Assembly (NCBI RefSeq): GCF_000423105.1 | Contig: NZ_KE383978.1 | Span: 221,450-285,449, forward strand | Length of the DNA stretch: 64,000 nt | From: Halalkalibacillus halophilus DSM 18494 | GTDB lineage: Bacteria > Bacillota > Bacilli > Bacillales > Alkalibacillaceae | Direction of reading: 5' to 3' | Part shown: piece by piece, positions 1 to 8,393 of the stretch | Numbering within the stretch: the stretch's first letter is position 1 | Layout of the letters: the number at the start of each line of letters is the position of its first letter | The notes under the pieces: model-generated | What the model was told of the DNA's origin: nothing | The model's input: only the letters and a program-made list of their open reading frames with translations | Database searches by the model: none | Position numbers and translations under genes: made by a program

Positions 1-2
1 TG

Positions 3-125
3 CAATCAGTTGTTAGGAAGTCCAATCAGTCGTTAACTCGGTGCAATCAGTTGTTAGGAAGCCCAATCGCCCGTCAGCGCAAGTCAATCGCTCGTCAGAA
101 AGCTCAATCGCCCTCCAACGCTACT
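3..125. repeat. Fixed-pitch phrase array (CAATCAG type, copy 1)
   Basis: Six units begin with CAATCAG or CAATCG at 3, 23, 44, 64, 85 and 105, so the spacing is 20, 21, 20, 21, 20. The first three read CAATCAGTTGTTAGG or CAATCAGTCGTTAA; later ones decay to CAATCGCCCGTCAG. The same phrases and spacing recur at 44843-45047. The array lies just beyond the 3' end of the minus-strand penicillin-binding protein gene and may continue left of the window. Function unknown. Confidence 0.85.
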
Positions 126-154
126 CCACTCAAACAGTCCTCACACCCAACACA

Positions 155-2095
155 TTAAAAAACCTCGTCACACATATCGACCGGCGCAGTGCCATCGAGG
201 AAGTACATAATTTTTGCTCGTTCTTCACAGCCGGGGCCGGATAGTTTTCCGCTCACTGGGTCGACTTTAATAACATCGACGCCAGGTGGTGCTTCGAAGC
301 TTTTTCTTGGTAGCCCAGCGTGAAGTTCTTCCATATAATTTGCCCACACATTTTTAGCTGCCTGTAAATTTAAATTCCCTGTCAGTTCTTCGTTTTGATC
401 GTACCCAGTCCAAACAGCAGTCGTATAGTCTGGGGAGTAACCGATCATCCAACTGTCATTTGGGGTGGTTCCAGATTTCCCGGCGTAATCGCGCGTTAGT
501 ATGTCTGAAATACTAGAGCCAGTTACGTTCATGTATCCGTTCAGCCGTTCATCGAACATTCCGGTTAATAAACTAGTTAAAACCGCACTATATTTCTCAT
601 CTAAAATCCGCTCGGGAACGGCTGCCTGGTGTTGGTATACTATTTCTCCTTCTCGATTTGTAATTTTCTCGATAACATAAGGTTCCACACTCCACCCATT
701 ATTCGCAATTAAACTATAGGCATTTGCCATTTCCATAACCGAAACAGATGCCGTACCCAGAGCGAGTGATGGTACTGCAGGTAGATCTTCGTCAATTCCA
801 AACACGCGAGCAGATTCTACTAAATTTTCAGGTTGAACAAATAGGTTTGTTTTCACCGCATAAATATTATCGGATAAAGCGACTGCTTGAGCTAATGTAA
901 TGGGTTCTTCCGCGTAATAATCATTAAAGTTTGTCGGTGCATACACTTCTCCATTATCTAGCGTGAAAGAAGTTGGTGTGCTTTCAAGTGTTGTTGCTGG
1001 TGTGTACCCATAAACCAATGCCGCATAGTACAAAAATGGTTTGAAGGTTGATCCAGTCATTCTTTTAGCTTGTGTGACACGGTTAAAAGAACTTGATTCG
1101 AAGTCTCTGCCGCCTTGTAAAGCGACAATTTTTCCAGTTGCTTGCTCGAGTGTAACTGCACCGATTTGTAATTGCGAACGTGGCAAGTGCTGGTAAACAT
1201 TCGATTCAAGTTTTCGTTGGGCATCCTGATTAAGCGTCGTATAAATCCGGTAACCAGCCTCTTCCATTTTTGCTCGGTCTAAATCTAAAAGGTCTGAAGC
1301 TTCTTTTAACGCATAATCCACAAAATAATCCGCTGTTTCTTCATGGATTTCATCCGGATTTTTAAAATTTAAATGTTGATGTAGTGCTTCTGAATAATCT
1401 TCTTGATTTAAAGTTCCAATATCATTCATTCGGCTTAAGATCCATTCTTGTCGCTCCTTGTTATTATCCTCAGATACTAGAGGTGAATAAACAGATGCTC
1501 CTTTAGGAATAGCTGCTAATGCTGCAGATTCAGAAGCGTCTAGGTCGATCGCTGATTTATCAAAATAAAAATTACTAGCAGCCTCAATTCCATACTGGCC
1601 ATGTCCAAAGTAAATCGTGTTTAAATAACCAAGAAGAATATCCTCTTTTGATTCGAAGATTTCTAATCGAAGAGCTAGCATCGCTTCTTGAATTTTACGG
1701 GTCCATGTTTTGGTATGGGTAAGGAATACGTTTCTCGCATATTGTTGTGTAATTGTGCTTGCTCCTTGAGTTTTATCAAGCGAACGAATATTATGGTAGA
1801 CGGCAGAAGCGATTCGTTTCATATCAAACCCAAAATGATCATAAAAATGCTGGTCTTCTGCAGCGATGAAAGCATCAATAACATGTGGAGAAATCTCCTC
1901 TAAAGGAACAGAATGGCGGTTCTCATTTCCGTGACGAACGGTTACAACTTGTTCATCTTGGTCATATACAATCGTGTTTTCCTCCGTTTCGTAGACTGGA
2001 GGACCTTGCATAATAGTATATAGAAGCACTACTAGAATGGAAGATAGTGCGAAGATTGTAAGGAATGTAGTATATATGAATATTTTTTTAATCAT
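155..2095 (-). CDS. pbpG: Class A penicillin-binding protein (PBP2d/PbpG-like)
   Basis: Bifunctional peptidoglycan synthase, 646 aa, membrane-anchored with its enzyme domains outside. A membrane segment spans about residues 5-28. The family 51 glycosyltransferase domain shows the catalytic motif EDQHFYDH (Glu80) and GASTITQQ (about 111-118). The transpeptidase domain has SxxK at Ser349-Lys352 (GSTFK), SxN at 408-410 (SDN) and KSGTT at 540-544, so both active sites look intact. The start is ATG preceded by GGGGAGAAATC. It is divergent from ywiB. A SigG/SigF-type promoter lies upstream, which with the PbpG-like length suggests forespore expression for cortex or germ cell wall synthesis (inference). 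It could instead be another PBP1-type paralogue; the symbol is moderately certain. Confidence 0.85.
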   Translation of the reverse strand: MIKKIFIYTTFLTIFALSSILVVLLYTIMQGPPVYETEENTIVYDQDEQVVTVRHGNENRHSVPLEEISPHVIDAFIAAEDQHFYDHFGFDMKRIASAVYHNIRSLDKTQGASTITQQYARNVFLTHTKTWTRKIQEAMLALRLEIFESKEDILLGYLNTIYFGHGQYGIEAASNFYFDKSAIDLDASESAALAAIPKGASVYSPLVSEDNNKERQEWILSRMNDIGTLNQEDYSEALHQHLNFKNPDEIHEETADYFVDYALKEASDLLDLDRAKMEEAGYRIYTTLNQDAQRKLESNVYQHLPRSQLQIGAVTLEQATGKIVALQGGRDFESSSFNRVTQAKRMTGSTFKPFLYYAALVYGYTPATTLESTPTSFTLDNGEVYAPTNFNDYYAEEPITLAQAVALSDNIYAVKTNLFVQPENLVESARVFGIDEDLPAVPSLALGTASVSVMEMANAYSLIANNGWSVEPYVIEKITNREGEIVYQHQAAVPERILDEKYSAVLTSLLTGMFDERLNGYMNVTGSSISDILTRDYAGKSGTTPNDSWMIGYSPDYTTAVWTGYDQNEELTGNLNLQAAKNVWANYMEELHAGLPRKSFEAPPGVDVIKVDPVSGKLSGPGCEERAKIMYFLDGTAPVDMCDEVF

Positions 2096-2128
2096 GATTT
2101 CTCCCCAATCGTGGTTTTGCTTACTATT

Positions 2129-2158
2129 TATTATGGAAAGATTTAGCTATATTTATAC
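2129..2158 (-). promoter_or_regulatory. SigG (or SigF) type promoter of the penicillin-binding protein gene
   Basis: Reading the minus strand, GTATA (2158-2154) is followed after 18 nt by CATAATA (2135-2129). This fits the Bacillus SigG consensus (G-H-A-T-R, 17-18 nt, C-A-T-N-H-T-A) at every position. The start codon is about 34 nt further on. No convincing SigA promoter was seen on this strand. Confidence 0.55.
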
Positions 2159-2257
2159 TAGGTGAAGGCATGGTATAATAAACTTTTCTTCTCATTTTTA
2201 AAAAAATTAGATATAATACATAAGATATAGATTTGGTTTTACTGCGTAGGAAGGACG

Positions 2258-2704
2258 ATGACTTTGCAAGATAAAATGATTAATGTTGAAATTCAAGTAG
2301 GTACAGGAATTACAGACCCAAATGGAGTAGATGAATCGATTAGCCGAAAAGAAAAAGGTTCATACTTGAGGAAGGGTAATTTACATCTACTTAAATATAA
2401 TGAAGAAATAGAAGGCTTCGGAGAGATCATTACCACTTTTATTATTCAAGATAATAAAATCACTTTAAAACGTGAAGGTGCTGTGAAAATGCATCAAGTC
2501 TTCCGAATAGGTAAAAGTACGGAATGCGTGTATCGCCATCCACATGGACAATTCCGGATGGAGACAACGACACATCAAATGAAATATTTAAAAGGACAAG
2601 AAAATAAATCTGGTAAGCTATTTGTAGAATATGACGTTTCTTTAAATGAAGACGAGCCGCGCTTGCATCAGCTTGAACTAGAATTCTATGAGGAGGAAAA
2701 ATAA
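2258..2704 (+). CDS. ywiB: YwiB family protein (DUF1934)
   Basis: 148 aa, cytoplasmic, no signal peptide. Recognised as the small beta-barrel DUF1934/YwiB protein because it resembles that family and sits directly before argS, as in B. subtilis. Residues are highly charged and fold prediction would be mostly beta strands. The start ATG follows GGAAGGACG. Its stop codon (2702-2704) touches the argS start with no gap, so the two are translationally coupled. Molecular role unknown in the family. A TATAAT at 2212-2217 may be its -10 box, but no good -35 box accompanies it. Confidence 0.85.
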   Translation: MTLQDKMINVEIQVGTGITDPNGVDESISRKEKGSYLRKGNLHLLKYNEEIEGFGEIITTFIIQDNKITLKREGAVKMHQVFRIGKSTECVYRHPHGQFRMETTTHQMKYLKGQENKSGKLFVEYDVSLNEDEPRLHQLELEFYEEEK

Positions 2705-4375
2705 GTGAGTGTAGTAGAGGAAGTAGAGCAACAATTAAAACATGCTATTGAACAAGCTGTATTAAAGGCAAAACTCGCTGAAAAAGAACAGCTTCCTGAA
2801 ATCGTTTTAGAAACACCTAAAGATAAAAACCACGGAGACTATGCAACGAATATAGCGATGCAGTTAGCTCGTATTGCTAAAAAAGCTCCTCGTGAAATTG
2901 CTCAAGATGTTGTTGATCATTTCGATCAAGCACAAGCATCGGTGAAACAAATCGAGATTGCAGGGCCAGGCTTTATTAACTTTTTTATGAATACGAGTTA
3001 TTTAACAAGTGTTGTAGAGAATATCCTAGAGCAGCCTGACCAATTCGGTGAAACCAATGTGGGGGATGGAAAACGCGTACAAATTGAGTTTGTATCTGCA
3101 AATCCAACCGGTACCCTTCACTTAGGACATGCACGTGGCGCAGCATATGGAGATACACTTGCTAACGTTCTAACGAAGGCGGGGTTTGAGGTAGAACGTG
3201 AATATTATATTAATGATGCAGGCAATCAAATCGATAACTTAGCAAAATCGATTGAAGCTCGCTATTTTGAAATTTTAGATCATCCAAAAGAGATGCCTGA
3301 AGACGGGTATCGCGGAGAAGATATTATTCAGTTAGCCGAATCATTAAAAGGTGCTTATGGCGATCGTTTGTTAGATAAAACAGAAGTGGAACGGTTAGAA
3401 ATTTTTCGTAAGTATGGATTAGAACACTTACTGGTTGGAATCCGTAAAGATTTAGAATCATTCCGAGTGCCATTCGATTCATGGTTTTCCGAGTCTACTC
3501 TTTATGACGACAAGTTAATTGAATCAACAGTTGATCGTTTAAAAGATCGTGGGTATATTTACGAAGCAGATGGTGCAACTTGGTTTAAATCAACGGAGTT
3601 TGGTGATGACAAAGACCGTGTGCTTATAAAGCAAGATGGAACTTATACGTATTTGACACCCGATATCGCCTATCACCAAAACAAAATTGACCGAGGGTTT
3701 AATGAGTTAATCAATATTTGGGGTGCTGACCACCATGGCTATGTCAAACGGATGAAAGCTGCCATTCAAGCATTAGGTAACCCTGAAGAAGTGTTAGATA
3801 TCAAAATTACACAAATGGTTAACCTTTTCAAAGATGGAGAAAAAGTGAAGATGAGTAAGCGAACAGGAGAAGCAGTTTCGATGGTAGAATTAATTGATGA
3901 AGTCGGGCTGGATGCGACACGTTATTTCTTCTCGATGCGATCTAATGATTCCCATTTAGATTTTGATATGGACTTGGCAAAGTCACAATCAAATGAAAAT
4001 CCTGTATACTATGTCCAGTATGCTCACGCACGTATTTGTAGCATGCTTCGTCAAGCAGAGGAAAAAGATGTTGACGTAAATAAACGTGGCGAATTTCATC
4101 TATTAACTTCTGAAAAGGAAGTCGAACTATTGAAACGCTTAGGTGATTATCCGCAAGTAATTGCAGAAGCGGCAGACAAAAAGATGCCACACCGAATCCC
4201 GCAATACGTATTTGATTTAGCAGCGGATCTACACAGTTTTTACAACGCAGAAAAAGTGATTGATTCTAATAATGAAGCAGTGACGCTTGCTCGTGTTGGA
4301 CTAATGCAGGCAACTCGAGTTGTATTAAAAGATGCGCTTCGGATAATTGGTGTGGATGCACCAGAGAGAATGTAA
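2705..4375 (+). CDS. argS: Arginyl-tRNA synthetase
   Basis: Charges tRNA-Arg with arginine in the cytoplasm; class I synthetase of 556 aa, normal length for Bacillaceae. The N-terminal Add-1 domain covers about residues 1-110. The catalytic HIGH motif appears as HLGH at 139-142 and the KMSKS loop as KMSKR near residue 380. A C-terminal DALR anticodon-binding domain ends the protein. The start is GTG immediately after the ywiB TAA, supplied by the ribosome-binding site GAGGAGG inside the ywiB end. A long palindromic element follows the gene and may end its transcript. Confidence 0.97.
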   Translation: MSVVEEVEQQLKHAIEQAVLKAKLAEKEQLPEIVLETPKDKNHGDYATNIAMQLARIAKKAPREIAQDVVDHFDQAQASVKQIEIAGPGFINFFMNTSYLTSVVENILEQPDQFGETNVGDGKRVQIEFVSANPTGTLHLGHARGAAYGDTLANVLTKAGFEVEREYYINDAGNQIDNLAKSIEARYFEILDHPKEMPEDGYRGEDIIQLAESLKGAYGDRLLDKTEVERLEIFRKYGLEHLLVGIRKDLESFRVPFDSWFSESTLYDDKLIESTVDRLKDRGYIYEADGATWFKSTEFGDDKDRVLIKQDGTYTYLTPDIAYHQNKIDRGFNELINIWGADHHGYVKRMKAAIQALGNPEEVLDIKITQMVNLFKDGEKVKMSKRTGEAVSMVELIDEVGLDATRYFFSMRSNDSHLDFDMDLAKSQSNENPVYYVQYAHARICSMLRQAEEKDVDVNKRGEFHLLTSEKEVELLKRLGDYPQVIAEAADKKMPHRIPQYVFDLAADLHSFYNAEKVIDSNNEAVTLARVGLMQATRVVLKDALRIIGVDAPERM

Positions 4376-4386
4376 TCGAAATATTG

Positions 4387-4633
4387 AAAAAGAGGCTAGG
4401 ACAGAAGTGTCTATGGTCATGAATATTCCGAACAAAGCAGATAAAAAGCGGATGAAATAGACGGAGACTCCTGTGGGAAATAGAGCTCAGGCGAGACCCC
4501 GGAATGCGTAGCATGAGGAGGCTCACCAGCTCCCCACGGAAAGCGCAGTCTATATCAGGAGCGAGTTAGTCGCACTGCATTTTATTGTTCGGATTTTCAT
4601 GCTAACACTTTAATTTGTTCCAGCCTCTTTTTA
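4387..4633. repeat. Long nested palindromic element, copy 1
   Basis: A 247-bp stretch folds back on itself almost end to end. The outer arms are AAAAAGAGGCTAGGACA and TTGTTCCAGCCTCTTTTT; the middle arms are CATGAATATTCCGAACAA and TTGTTCGGATTTTCATG; the inner part holds GGAGACTCCTGTGGGA, GAGACCCCGG, GAGGAGGCTC and CCCACGGAAAGCG. The inner part matches the element at 18985. Similar palindromic intergenic repeats are widespread in Bacillaceae genomes. The outer arm ends in a T run, so it may also serve as the argS terminator. Together with the fadF promoter it accounts for the 454-bp gene-free gap here. Confidence 0.8.
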
Positions 4634-4677
4634 ATTAGGTCCAACAAATTATTCTTCATAAATCAACTGGTCAACCA

Positions 4678-4705
4678 TTGACTGAATGCTCATTCATTGT
4701 ATAAT
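4678..4705 (+). promoter_or_regulatory. SigA promoter of fadF overlapped by a FadR-type operator
   Basis: The -35 box TTGACT (4678-4683) and -10 box TATAAT (4700-4705) are 16 nt apart. The spacer holds TGACTGAATGCTCATTCA (4679-4696), which matches the B. subtilis FadR operator consensus TGAATGAMTANTCATTCA at 16 of 18 positions. Bound repressor would cover both boxes. Long-chain acyl-CoA releases FadR in B. subtilis. Confidence 0.7.
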
Positions 4706-4829
4706 GTAAATAATAAGAATAATTCATCAAATCAAGTCGTATTCGTGATAGAATAAAGAGTATATAATCGAATATTACTTTGGTTTCACCGGGTTGATCT
4801 ATACTTAGAAATAAAATGGGGGTAAGGAA

Positions 4830-6947
4830 ATGGACATGTTAATCATGTTAAATTGGATCGCATTCTTAGCAGTCACCGCTTATGGGCTATTCCTCTTCGT
4901 TCAAGTGGTTCGAACAAGAATTGGGTTTATAAAGATGGGACGCAAAGAGGAATATGATAACGATTTCAAAGATCGTGTACGTGATATTGGCATTTACGTC
5001 TTTGGTCAGAGAAAATTACTGAAAGATAAAAAATCAGGAATCATCCACGTGATGATGTTCTATGGTTTCTTACTTGTACAGTTTGGTGCAATCGATTACA
5101 TATGGAAAGGACTTGCACCTGAGTCACATGTACCTCTGGGGATCTTCTATCCAGGGTTTGTATTCTTCCAAGAATTAGTTACTTTAACTATTTTAGTTGC
5201 CGTTGTATGGGCATTTTATCGACGTTACATTGAAAAACTCGTACGTTTAAAAAGAGGGTTTAAAGCCGGATTAGTACTGATTTTTATAGGAACATTAATG
5301 GTTACTGTACTAGCAGGTAATGGTTTTGGGCTAATCTGGCATGGTCATGACTTAACCTGGTCAGAACCAGTCGCCTCAGCTATTGCCGCTGCCTTTATGT
5401 GGATGAGTCCAACTGCAGCAGCTGTCATGTTTTATGTAATGTGGTGGATCCATTTATTCGCGCTATTAAGTTTCTTGGTGTATGTGCCACAATCCAAGCA
5501 CGCACACTTAATCGCAGGACCTGCTAACGTATTTTTTAATCAAGATAAGAAGCACGGAAAGCTTCAAGCGATTAATTTTGACATGGATGAAATGGAAGAG
5601 TCTGATGAAGAGCCTAGCTTCGGGGTAGGTAAAGTAGAAGACTTTAATGAATTACAGTTACTAGACTTGTACGCATGTGTGGAATGTGGTCGTTGCACGG
5701 ACGTCTGTCCAGCTTCTGGATCAGGTAAAATGCTTTCTCCAATGGATATCTTAATTAAAATCCGTGACCACTTAACTGAAAAGGGTGCTGCCGTTACAGG
5801 AAACACTCCTTGGGTTCCATCTTATGCATTTGCTGGAACTGCAGGAAACCAAGCTGCTAATCAGGATGAATCATTGGCAGAACAAGTAGTTAATCAAAAC
5901 CTACTTGGAGATGTTGTAACAGAGGAAGAGCTTTGGGCTTGTACGACGTGTCGTAACTGTGAAGACGCTTGTCCAGTTATGAACCAACACGTGGATACGA
6001 TCATTGATCTTCGACGCTATTTAGTAATGACAGAAGGTAAGATGGACCCTGAAGCGCAACGTGCCATGACAAACATTGAACGCCAAGGTAATCCATGGGG
6101 TCTTTCTAAGAAAGATCGTGAAAACTGGAGAGAAGTGGACGAAACATTAAATATTCCAACAGTAAAAGAATTAAATAAAGAAGGCGAAGAGTTTGAGTAC
6201 CTATTTTGGGTAAGTTCAATGGGCGCTTATGACAATCGTAGCCAGAAAATTGCTATGGCATTTGCCCGACTAATGAACAAAGCTGGAGTCAAGTTCGCTA
6301 TTTTAGGAAATAAAGAACGTAACTCTGGAGATATGCCTCGCCGAATTGGTAATGAGTTCCTTTTCCAAGAGTTAGCGGAAAAGAATATTCAAGAATTCCA
6401 GAAAAACGACATTAAGAAAATCGTTACGATTGATCCGCACGCTTATAATATCTTTAAAAACGAGTACCCTGACTTTGGTTTTGAAGGGGAAGTATACCAC
6501 CATACGGAATTATTAGCAGACTTAATAAAAGAAGGTAGATTAAAGCCAGAACAAGCAATTAATGAGAAAATCACTTTCCATGACTCTTGTTATCTAGGTA
6601 GATATAACGAAGTATATAATCCACCTCGTGATATTTTACAAGCAGTACCAGGTGTTGAATTCGTTGAGATTGCTAGAAACAAAGAGAATGGAATGTGCTG
6701 TGGAGCCGGTGGTGGAATGATGTGGATGGAAGAAACGACAGGAAATCGTATTAACGTTGCTCGGACCGAACAGGCACTTGATGTTCAACCTGATACGATC
6801 TCAAGTGGTTGTCCATATTGCTTAACCATGTTAACGGATGGTACAAAAGCAAAAGAAGTAGACGAAGAAGTTACTACACAGGATGTTGCGGAAGTACTAG
6901 AACGTTCTATTTTTGGAGCACCTGCAAAAGTGGAACAGCCTGCATAA
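4830..6947 (+). CDS. fadF: FadF-like iron-sulfur membrane oxidoreductase
   Basis: 705 aa. The N-terminal third has about six membrane segments like the cytochrome b-type gamma subunit of nitrate reductase or HdrE. Then come two 4Fe-4S clusters, Cys283/286/289/293 (CVECGRCTDVCP) and Cys371/374/377/381 (CTTCRNCEDACP), and a heterodisulfide reductase-type region with HDSCY, CCGAGGG and GCPYC near the C terminus; the first CCG half lacks clear cysteines. FadF of B. subtilis (YwjF) belongs to the FadR regulon and is thought to pass electrons from acyl-CoA dehydrogenases via ETF to the quinone pool. The FadR-type operator upstream and the beta-oxidation genes nearby agree. The start follows GGGGGTAAGG. 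Confidence 0.88.
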   Translation: MDMLIMLNWIAFLAVTAYGLFLFVQVVRTRIGFIKMGRKEEYDNDFKDRVRDIGIYVFGQRKLLKDKKSGIIHVMMFYGFLLVQFGAIDYIWKGLAPESHVPLGIFYPGFVFFQELVTLTILVAVVWAFYRRYIEKLVRLKRGFKAGLVLIFIGTLMVTVLAGNGFGLIWHGHDLTWSEPVASAIAAAFMWMSPTAAAVMFYVMWWIHLFALLSFLVYVPQSKHAHLIAGPANVFFNQDKKHGKLQAINFDMDEMEESDEEPSFGVGKVEDFNELQLLDLYACVECGRCTDVCPASGSGKMLSPMDILIKIRDHLTEKGAAVTGNTPWVPSYAFAGTAGNQAANQDESLAEQVVNQNLLGDVVTEEELWACTTCRNCEDACPVMNQHVDTIIDLRRYLVMTEGKMDPEAQRAMTNIERQGNPWGLSKKDRENWREVDETLNIPTVKELNKEGEEFEYLFWVSSMGAYDNRSQKIAMAFARLMNKAGVKFAILGNKERNSGDMPRRIGNEFLFQELAEKNIQEFQKNDIKKIVTIDPHAYNIFKNEYPDFGFEGEVYHHTELLADLIKEGRLKPEQAINEKITFHDSCYLGRYNEVYNPPRDILQAVPGVEFVEIARNKENGMCCGAGGGMMWMEETTGNRINVARTEQALDVQPDTISSGCPYCLTMLTDGTKAKEVDEEVTTQDVAEVLERSIFGAPAKVEQPA

Positions 6948-6958
6948 ATACCCATACT

Positions 6959-6993
6959 CCCCTTCCAGTTTTAAAAGTTAAAATTGGAAGGGG
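6959..6993 (+). terminator. Stem-loop after fadF, possible terminator
   Basis: CCCCTTCCAGTTTT and AAAATTGGAAGGGG form a 14-bp stem with one G-T pair and a 7-nt loop. No T run follows, so it may stabilise the mRNA end rather than terminate transcription. Confidence 0.45.
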
Positions 6994-7135
6994 AAGTTAT
7001 GTGTCAAGACACAATTGAATACTTATTCAGTTATATGAATATAATGTCGCAGATATGACACCGAGTCAGAAGTCCTGCAAAAATTGTAGAAAAATAAAAA
7101 ATAAAATATATTTTTAGAAAATTGCTAAAACAGGT

Positions 7136-7163
7136 TGCATTTTCATCATTAGTTTCTTAAAAT
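7136..7163 (+). promoter_or_regulatory. Possible SigA promoter of the opp operon
   Basis: TTGCAT (7136-7141) and TAAAAT (7158-7163) are separated by 16 nt in an AT-rich gap of about 425 bp (6948-7373). If used, the leader would be about 200 nt and would include the two inverted repeats at 7235 and 7287. The rest of the gap (7000-7135) shows nothing further. Confidence 0.4.
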
Positions 7164-7234
7164 AAGACTTATCAAATTTAAATTGGACACAGATTTGGAA
7201 ATAAACAGAAAAGAGATAACAATCTAATTACAAA

Positions 7235-7305
7235 GAGTCGATTAAATCAACTCCATAGATTACAAAGGTGTTAAAATTTTTTTGATGTAAATTTTCAAAA
7301 TTTAC
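7235..7305 (+). promoter_or_regulatory. Two operator-like inverted repeats before oppD, one CodY-like
   Basis: The first dyad, 7235-7253, is GAGTCGATTAAATCAACTC, with eight of nine pairs matched. The second, 7287-7305, is GTAAATTTTCAAAATTTAC, a perfect 9-bp inverted repeat around one base. Its core AATTTTCAAAATTTA matches the CodY consensus AATTTTCWGAAAATT at 11 of 15 positions. CodY controls peptide transport operons in B. subtilis, so a CodY role is plausible but unproven. Confidence 0.4.
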
Positions 7306-7373
7306 AATCAATTAAAGAATTATCTCACAAAGTACTTACAACTAGAGTAAAACGAAAGTGTAGGGTGATCGTT

Positions 7374-8393
7374 TTGAGTGATACATTATTATTAGAAATA
7401 AAGAATTTAAAGACTTCTTTTCGTATCGGAGAGGAATATTACGCAGCTGTTGATAATATCTCTTTAGATGTTCGCCACAATGAAGTCTTGGCATTAGTAG
7501 GGGAATCAGGATCTGGAAAGAGTGCTACAGCGTTTTCCATTATGAACTTACATAATCGCGCTAAAATCGAAGGACAAATTCTATTTAATGGGCGTGACAT
7601 AGCAAACCTTCCTCCAAGTAAAATGAATAAGCTTAGAGGAAATGAAATCTCAATGATCTTCCAAGACCCATTAACAGCATTAAACCCGTTAATGGAATGT
7701 GGGAGGCAGATTGAAGAAGTGTTAATTCTTCATAAATCTAATATGTCTAGTAAGCAAAGAAAAGCATATGGAATTGACTTGTTGAATCAAGTTGGTATCC
7801 CTAGACCGGAAAGAATTTATGATCAATTTCCACATGAACTATCTGGCGGAATGCGCCAACGTATCATTATAGCAATTGCCATTGCAAATAAGCCGGAATT
7901 ACTTATTGCTGATGAGCCAACAACGGCACTGGATGTAACCATTCAAGCACAAATTCTTGATCTAATCAGAGAGTTAAAGAATGACTTGAACTCTGGGGTT
8001 GTCTTAATTACACACGACTTAGGTGTCGTTGCGGAAATGGCAGATCGCGTAGCTGTTATGTACGCTGGACAAATCGTAGAAATAGCCGATGTAGAAACAT
8101 TATTCATTCAACCATTACATCCGTATACACGTTCTTTACTAAGCTCCGTACCAAATGCTGAAGGTACAGATGACAAATTACATGTAATTCAAGGAATTGT
8201 ACCTTCCTTAAAACACCTTCCTCGTGAAGGGTGTCGATTTAAAGATCGTATTCCTTGGATGGATGACTCGGTACACGAAGAGCATCCAGAGCTTCATGAA
8301 GTTAGCCCTGGCCACTTTGTTCGTTGTACATGTTACCAACATTTCCACTTCCCAGAACAGAATGAGGAGGAGCAGGCTCATGGCATTACTTAG
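7374..8393 (+). CDS. oppD: Oligopeptide ABC transporter ATP-binding protein OppD
   Basis: Cytoplasmic ATPase of a peptide importer, about 339 aa. It shows Walker A GESGSGKSA, the signature LSGGMRQR, Walker B LLIADEPTTALD and the H-loop THDLGVV, followed by the C-terminal oligopeptide/dipeptide extension with a Cys-containing segment ending CTCYQ. I place the start at TTG 7374 (product MSDTLLLEIKNL) because AGGGTGATC lies just upstream; the GTG at 7365 is part of that ribosome-binding site. First gene of oppDFBC-oppA; it overlaps oppF by 14 nt. Peptide versus nickel specificity cannot be read from this subunit. Confidence 0.93.
   Translation: MSDTLLLEIKNLKTSFRIGEEYYAAVDNISLDVRHNEVLALVGESGSGKSATAFSIMNLHNRAKIEGQILFNGRDIANLPPSKMNKLRGNEISMIFQDPLTALNPLMECGRQIEEVLILHKSNMSSKQRKAYGIDLLNQVGIPRPERIYDQFPHELSGGMRQRIIIAIAIANKPELLIADEPTTALDVTIQAQILDLIRELKNDLNSGVVLITHDLGVVAEMADRVAVMYAGQIVEIADVETLFIQPLHPYTRSLLSSVPNAEGTDDKLHVIQGIVPSLKHLPREGCRFKDRIPWMDDSVHEEHPELHEVSPGHFVRCTCYQHFHFPEQNEEEQAHGIT

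Noticed and set aside
41..244. 67-codon open frame at the left edge
   Set aside because: It is read through the CAATCAG array and then antisense to the penicillin-binding protein gene.
4266..4526. 86-codon minus-strand frame after argS
   Set aside because: Antisense to argS and the palindromic element; composition reflects the palindrome.
8224..8379. N-terminal extension of OppF
   Set aside because: It lies inside oppD, and ATG 8380 has a strong GAGGAGG site.
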